NCBI GenBank assembly: GCA_019243445.1
Contig: JAFAUH010000042.1
Coordinates: 1 to 36,503 of the forward strand
Direction of reading: 5' to 3'
DNA: 36,503 nt
DNA from: Streptomycetaceae bacterium
Lineage (GTDB): Bacteria; Actinomycetota; Actinomycetes; Streptomycetales; Streptomycetaceae
Numbering within the stretch: the first letter of the stretch is position 1; each line of letters opens with the position of its first letter. Shown in pieces: positions 35,539 through 36,503 of this stretch. Position numbers and translations under genes: made by a program. Below the pieces are notes generated by a model, which was not told the origin of the DNA, ran no database searches, and saw only the letters and a program-made list of their open reading frames with translations.

Positions 35539-36503
35539 TCAGATTTCCGGTGGTGGAACGCGCGTGTACGTCAGGGCTGGGCTGGTTCCGGCAGAGGTGG
35601 TGACCGTGATGTTGACCGGCCCTGCGGTTCCGGGTGGAGCTACTGCGGTGATGATGCTGTCAGAGATGACGGTGAATGCCGCGGGTACTGTGCCGAAGAT
35701 GACGGCGGTGGTTGTGGTGAGGCCGCTTCCAGTGAGAGTGATGGTGTTTGTACCGGAGACCGGTCCCTGACCTGGGCTGATGGCGGTGAGGATGGGTGCG
35801 GGGAGATAGAGGTAGGGGATAGGGTCACTGGTGCCGCCGGCGGTTGTGACGGTGAGCTGGACGGTGCCGGCCGCTCCGTGCGGTGCGATCACGGTGAGCT
35901 GGGTGTCCGAGACCACGGTGAAAGAGGTGGCGGGGGTGCTGCCGAAGGTGACGGCGGTGGTTGTGGTGAGGCCGCTTCCAGTGAGGGTGACGGTGTTTGT
36001 GCCGGAGACCGGCCCCTGACCGGGGCTGGCACAAGTGAGGACCGGTGCGGCGATGTAGAAGTACACGGTTCCTGGGGCGCTGGTGCCACCGGGTGTGGTG
36101 ACCGTGATGGTGGCAGGTCCGGCAGCGGTGCTTGGCGGTGAGACCGCGGTGATCTGAGTGGCGGAGACCACCGTGAAGGAGGTGGCGGGGGTGCTGCCGA
36201 AGGTGACCGCTGTCGCGCCGGTCAGATTGCTGCCGGTCAAGGTGACGGTGGTACCGCCGGACAGTGGTCCCCGGCTGGGGCTGATACCGCTGACGACCGG
36301 AGCTGGGAGGTAGGCGTAGGCGATGCTGTTACTGGTGCCGCCCGCGGTGGTCACCGTAACGGAGACCGTTCCCGTTCCCGAGGGAGCGACCGCGGTGACA
36401 GTCGTGCTGGAGACGGTCGTGAACGACAGGGCCGCCACAGAGCCGAAGGTTACCGCGGTGGTGCCGGCGAGACCGGTACCGGAGATGGTCACGGTGGTGC
36501 CGC
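35539..36503 (-). CDS. IPT/TIG-repeat surface protein, C-terminal part (runs off the window)
   Basis: The open frame continues past the window's right edge; the apparent GTG start at 36492 is an internal valine codon in GTTVTISGTGLAG. The visible ~320 residues are about four IPT/TIG beta-sandwich repeats of ~81-83 residues, each with PxxGPxSGxxxxTLTGxxL, TAVTFG and ITVTTxxGTS elements. Such repeats are extracellular and often belong to adhesins or filamentous surface proteins. The last repeat ends VPPPEI with no sorting signal or membrane helix, so it is probably released or anchored by its N-terminus. It converges with the mannosylation genes. It is rich in Ser, Thr, Ala and Pro. Confidence 0.87.
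   Translation of the reverse strand, partial: GTTVTISGTGLAGTTAVTFGSVAALSFTTVSSTTVTAVAPSGTGTVSVTVTTAGGTSNSIAYAYLPAPVVSGISPSRGPLSGGTTVTLTGSNLTGATAVTFGSTPATSFTVVSATQITAVSPPSTAAGPATITVTTPGGTSAPGTVYFYIAAPVLTCASPGQGPVSGTNTVTLTGSGLTTTTAVTFGSTPATSFTVVSDTQLTVIAPHGAAGTVQLTVTTAGGTSDPIPYLYLPAPILTAISPGQGPVSGTNTITLTGSGLTTTTAVIFGTVPAAFTVISDSIITAVAPPGTAGPVNITVTTSAGTSPALTYTRVPPPEI
35692..36028. repeat. Near-identical ~88-bp segments in adjacent IPT repeats
   Basis: Bases 35692-35779 and 35941-36028 differ at about six positions. The offset is 249 bp (83 codons), one IPT domain. This points to a recent domain duplication or gene conversion. Confidence 0.85.

Overview
The window reads as chromosomal DNA of a high-GC filamentous actinomycete, most likely in or near the Streptomycetaceae. 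The reasons are third-position GC-rich codons, rare TTA codons, WhiJ-type XRE/DUF397 regulator genes, and a glgP / glgE-treS-mak-glgB block arranged as in Streptomyces. No rRNA, tRNA, insertion sequence, CRISPR array or prophage gene was recognised.

Layout. (1) 1-5.6 kb: the end of an unknown gene, an RsbW-like ATPase, an enoyl-CoA hydratase, a secreted L,D-transpeptidase, a winged-helix-like DNA-binding protein, and a WhiJ-like XRE regulator coupled to a DUF397 protein, with a small conserved orphan gene divergent from them. (2) 5.6-10.5 kb: a secreted GH79-like glycosidase, divergent glgX, and a small orphan secreted protein set between tandem repeats. (3) 10.9-21.8 kb: the GlgE pathway. 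glgP faces left; glgE, treS, mak (pep2) and glgB run right as one tightly packed operon. TreS interconverts trehalose and maltose, maltokinase makes maltose-1-phosphate, GlgE polymerises it into alpha-1,4-glucan and GlgB branches the product; GlgX and GlgP debranch and phosphorolyse it. (4) 22-25.9 kb: an MFS carboxylate-type transporter followed by a CitA/DcuS-type sensor kinase and its response regulator. (5) 26-28.8 kb: a two-domain peptidoglycan hydrolase with a near-perfect CRP-family operator upstream, then an 848-bp noncoding gap. (6) 28.8-36.5 kb: pyruvate kinase; a PIG-V-like mannosyltransferase, a mannose-1-phosphate guanylyltransferase-like protein, a polyprenol-phosphate-mannose synthase and a multipass GT-C-like protein, which together look like a mannosylation module; and the 3' part of an IPT/TIG-repeat surface protein on the opposite strand.

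The least ordinary material is noncoding or codon-level. Four CTG...CAG sites at an exact 22-bp period lie upstream of the orphan secreted gene, which starts with TTG and contains a TTA codon. They run directly into ten 8-bp repeats. A TTA codon is the fourth codon of the transporter gene. A 50-bp tandem duplication lies in the glgP/glgE divergent promoter region. A GTGTGA-N6-TCACAC site lies upstream of the cell-wall hydrolase. In-frame tandem repeats occur in several unrelated genes.
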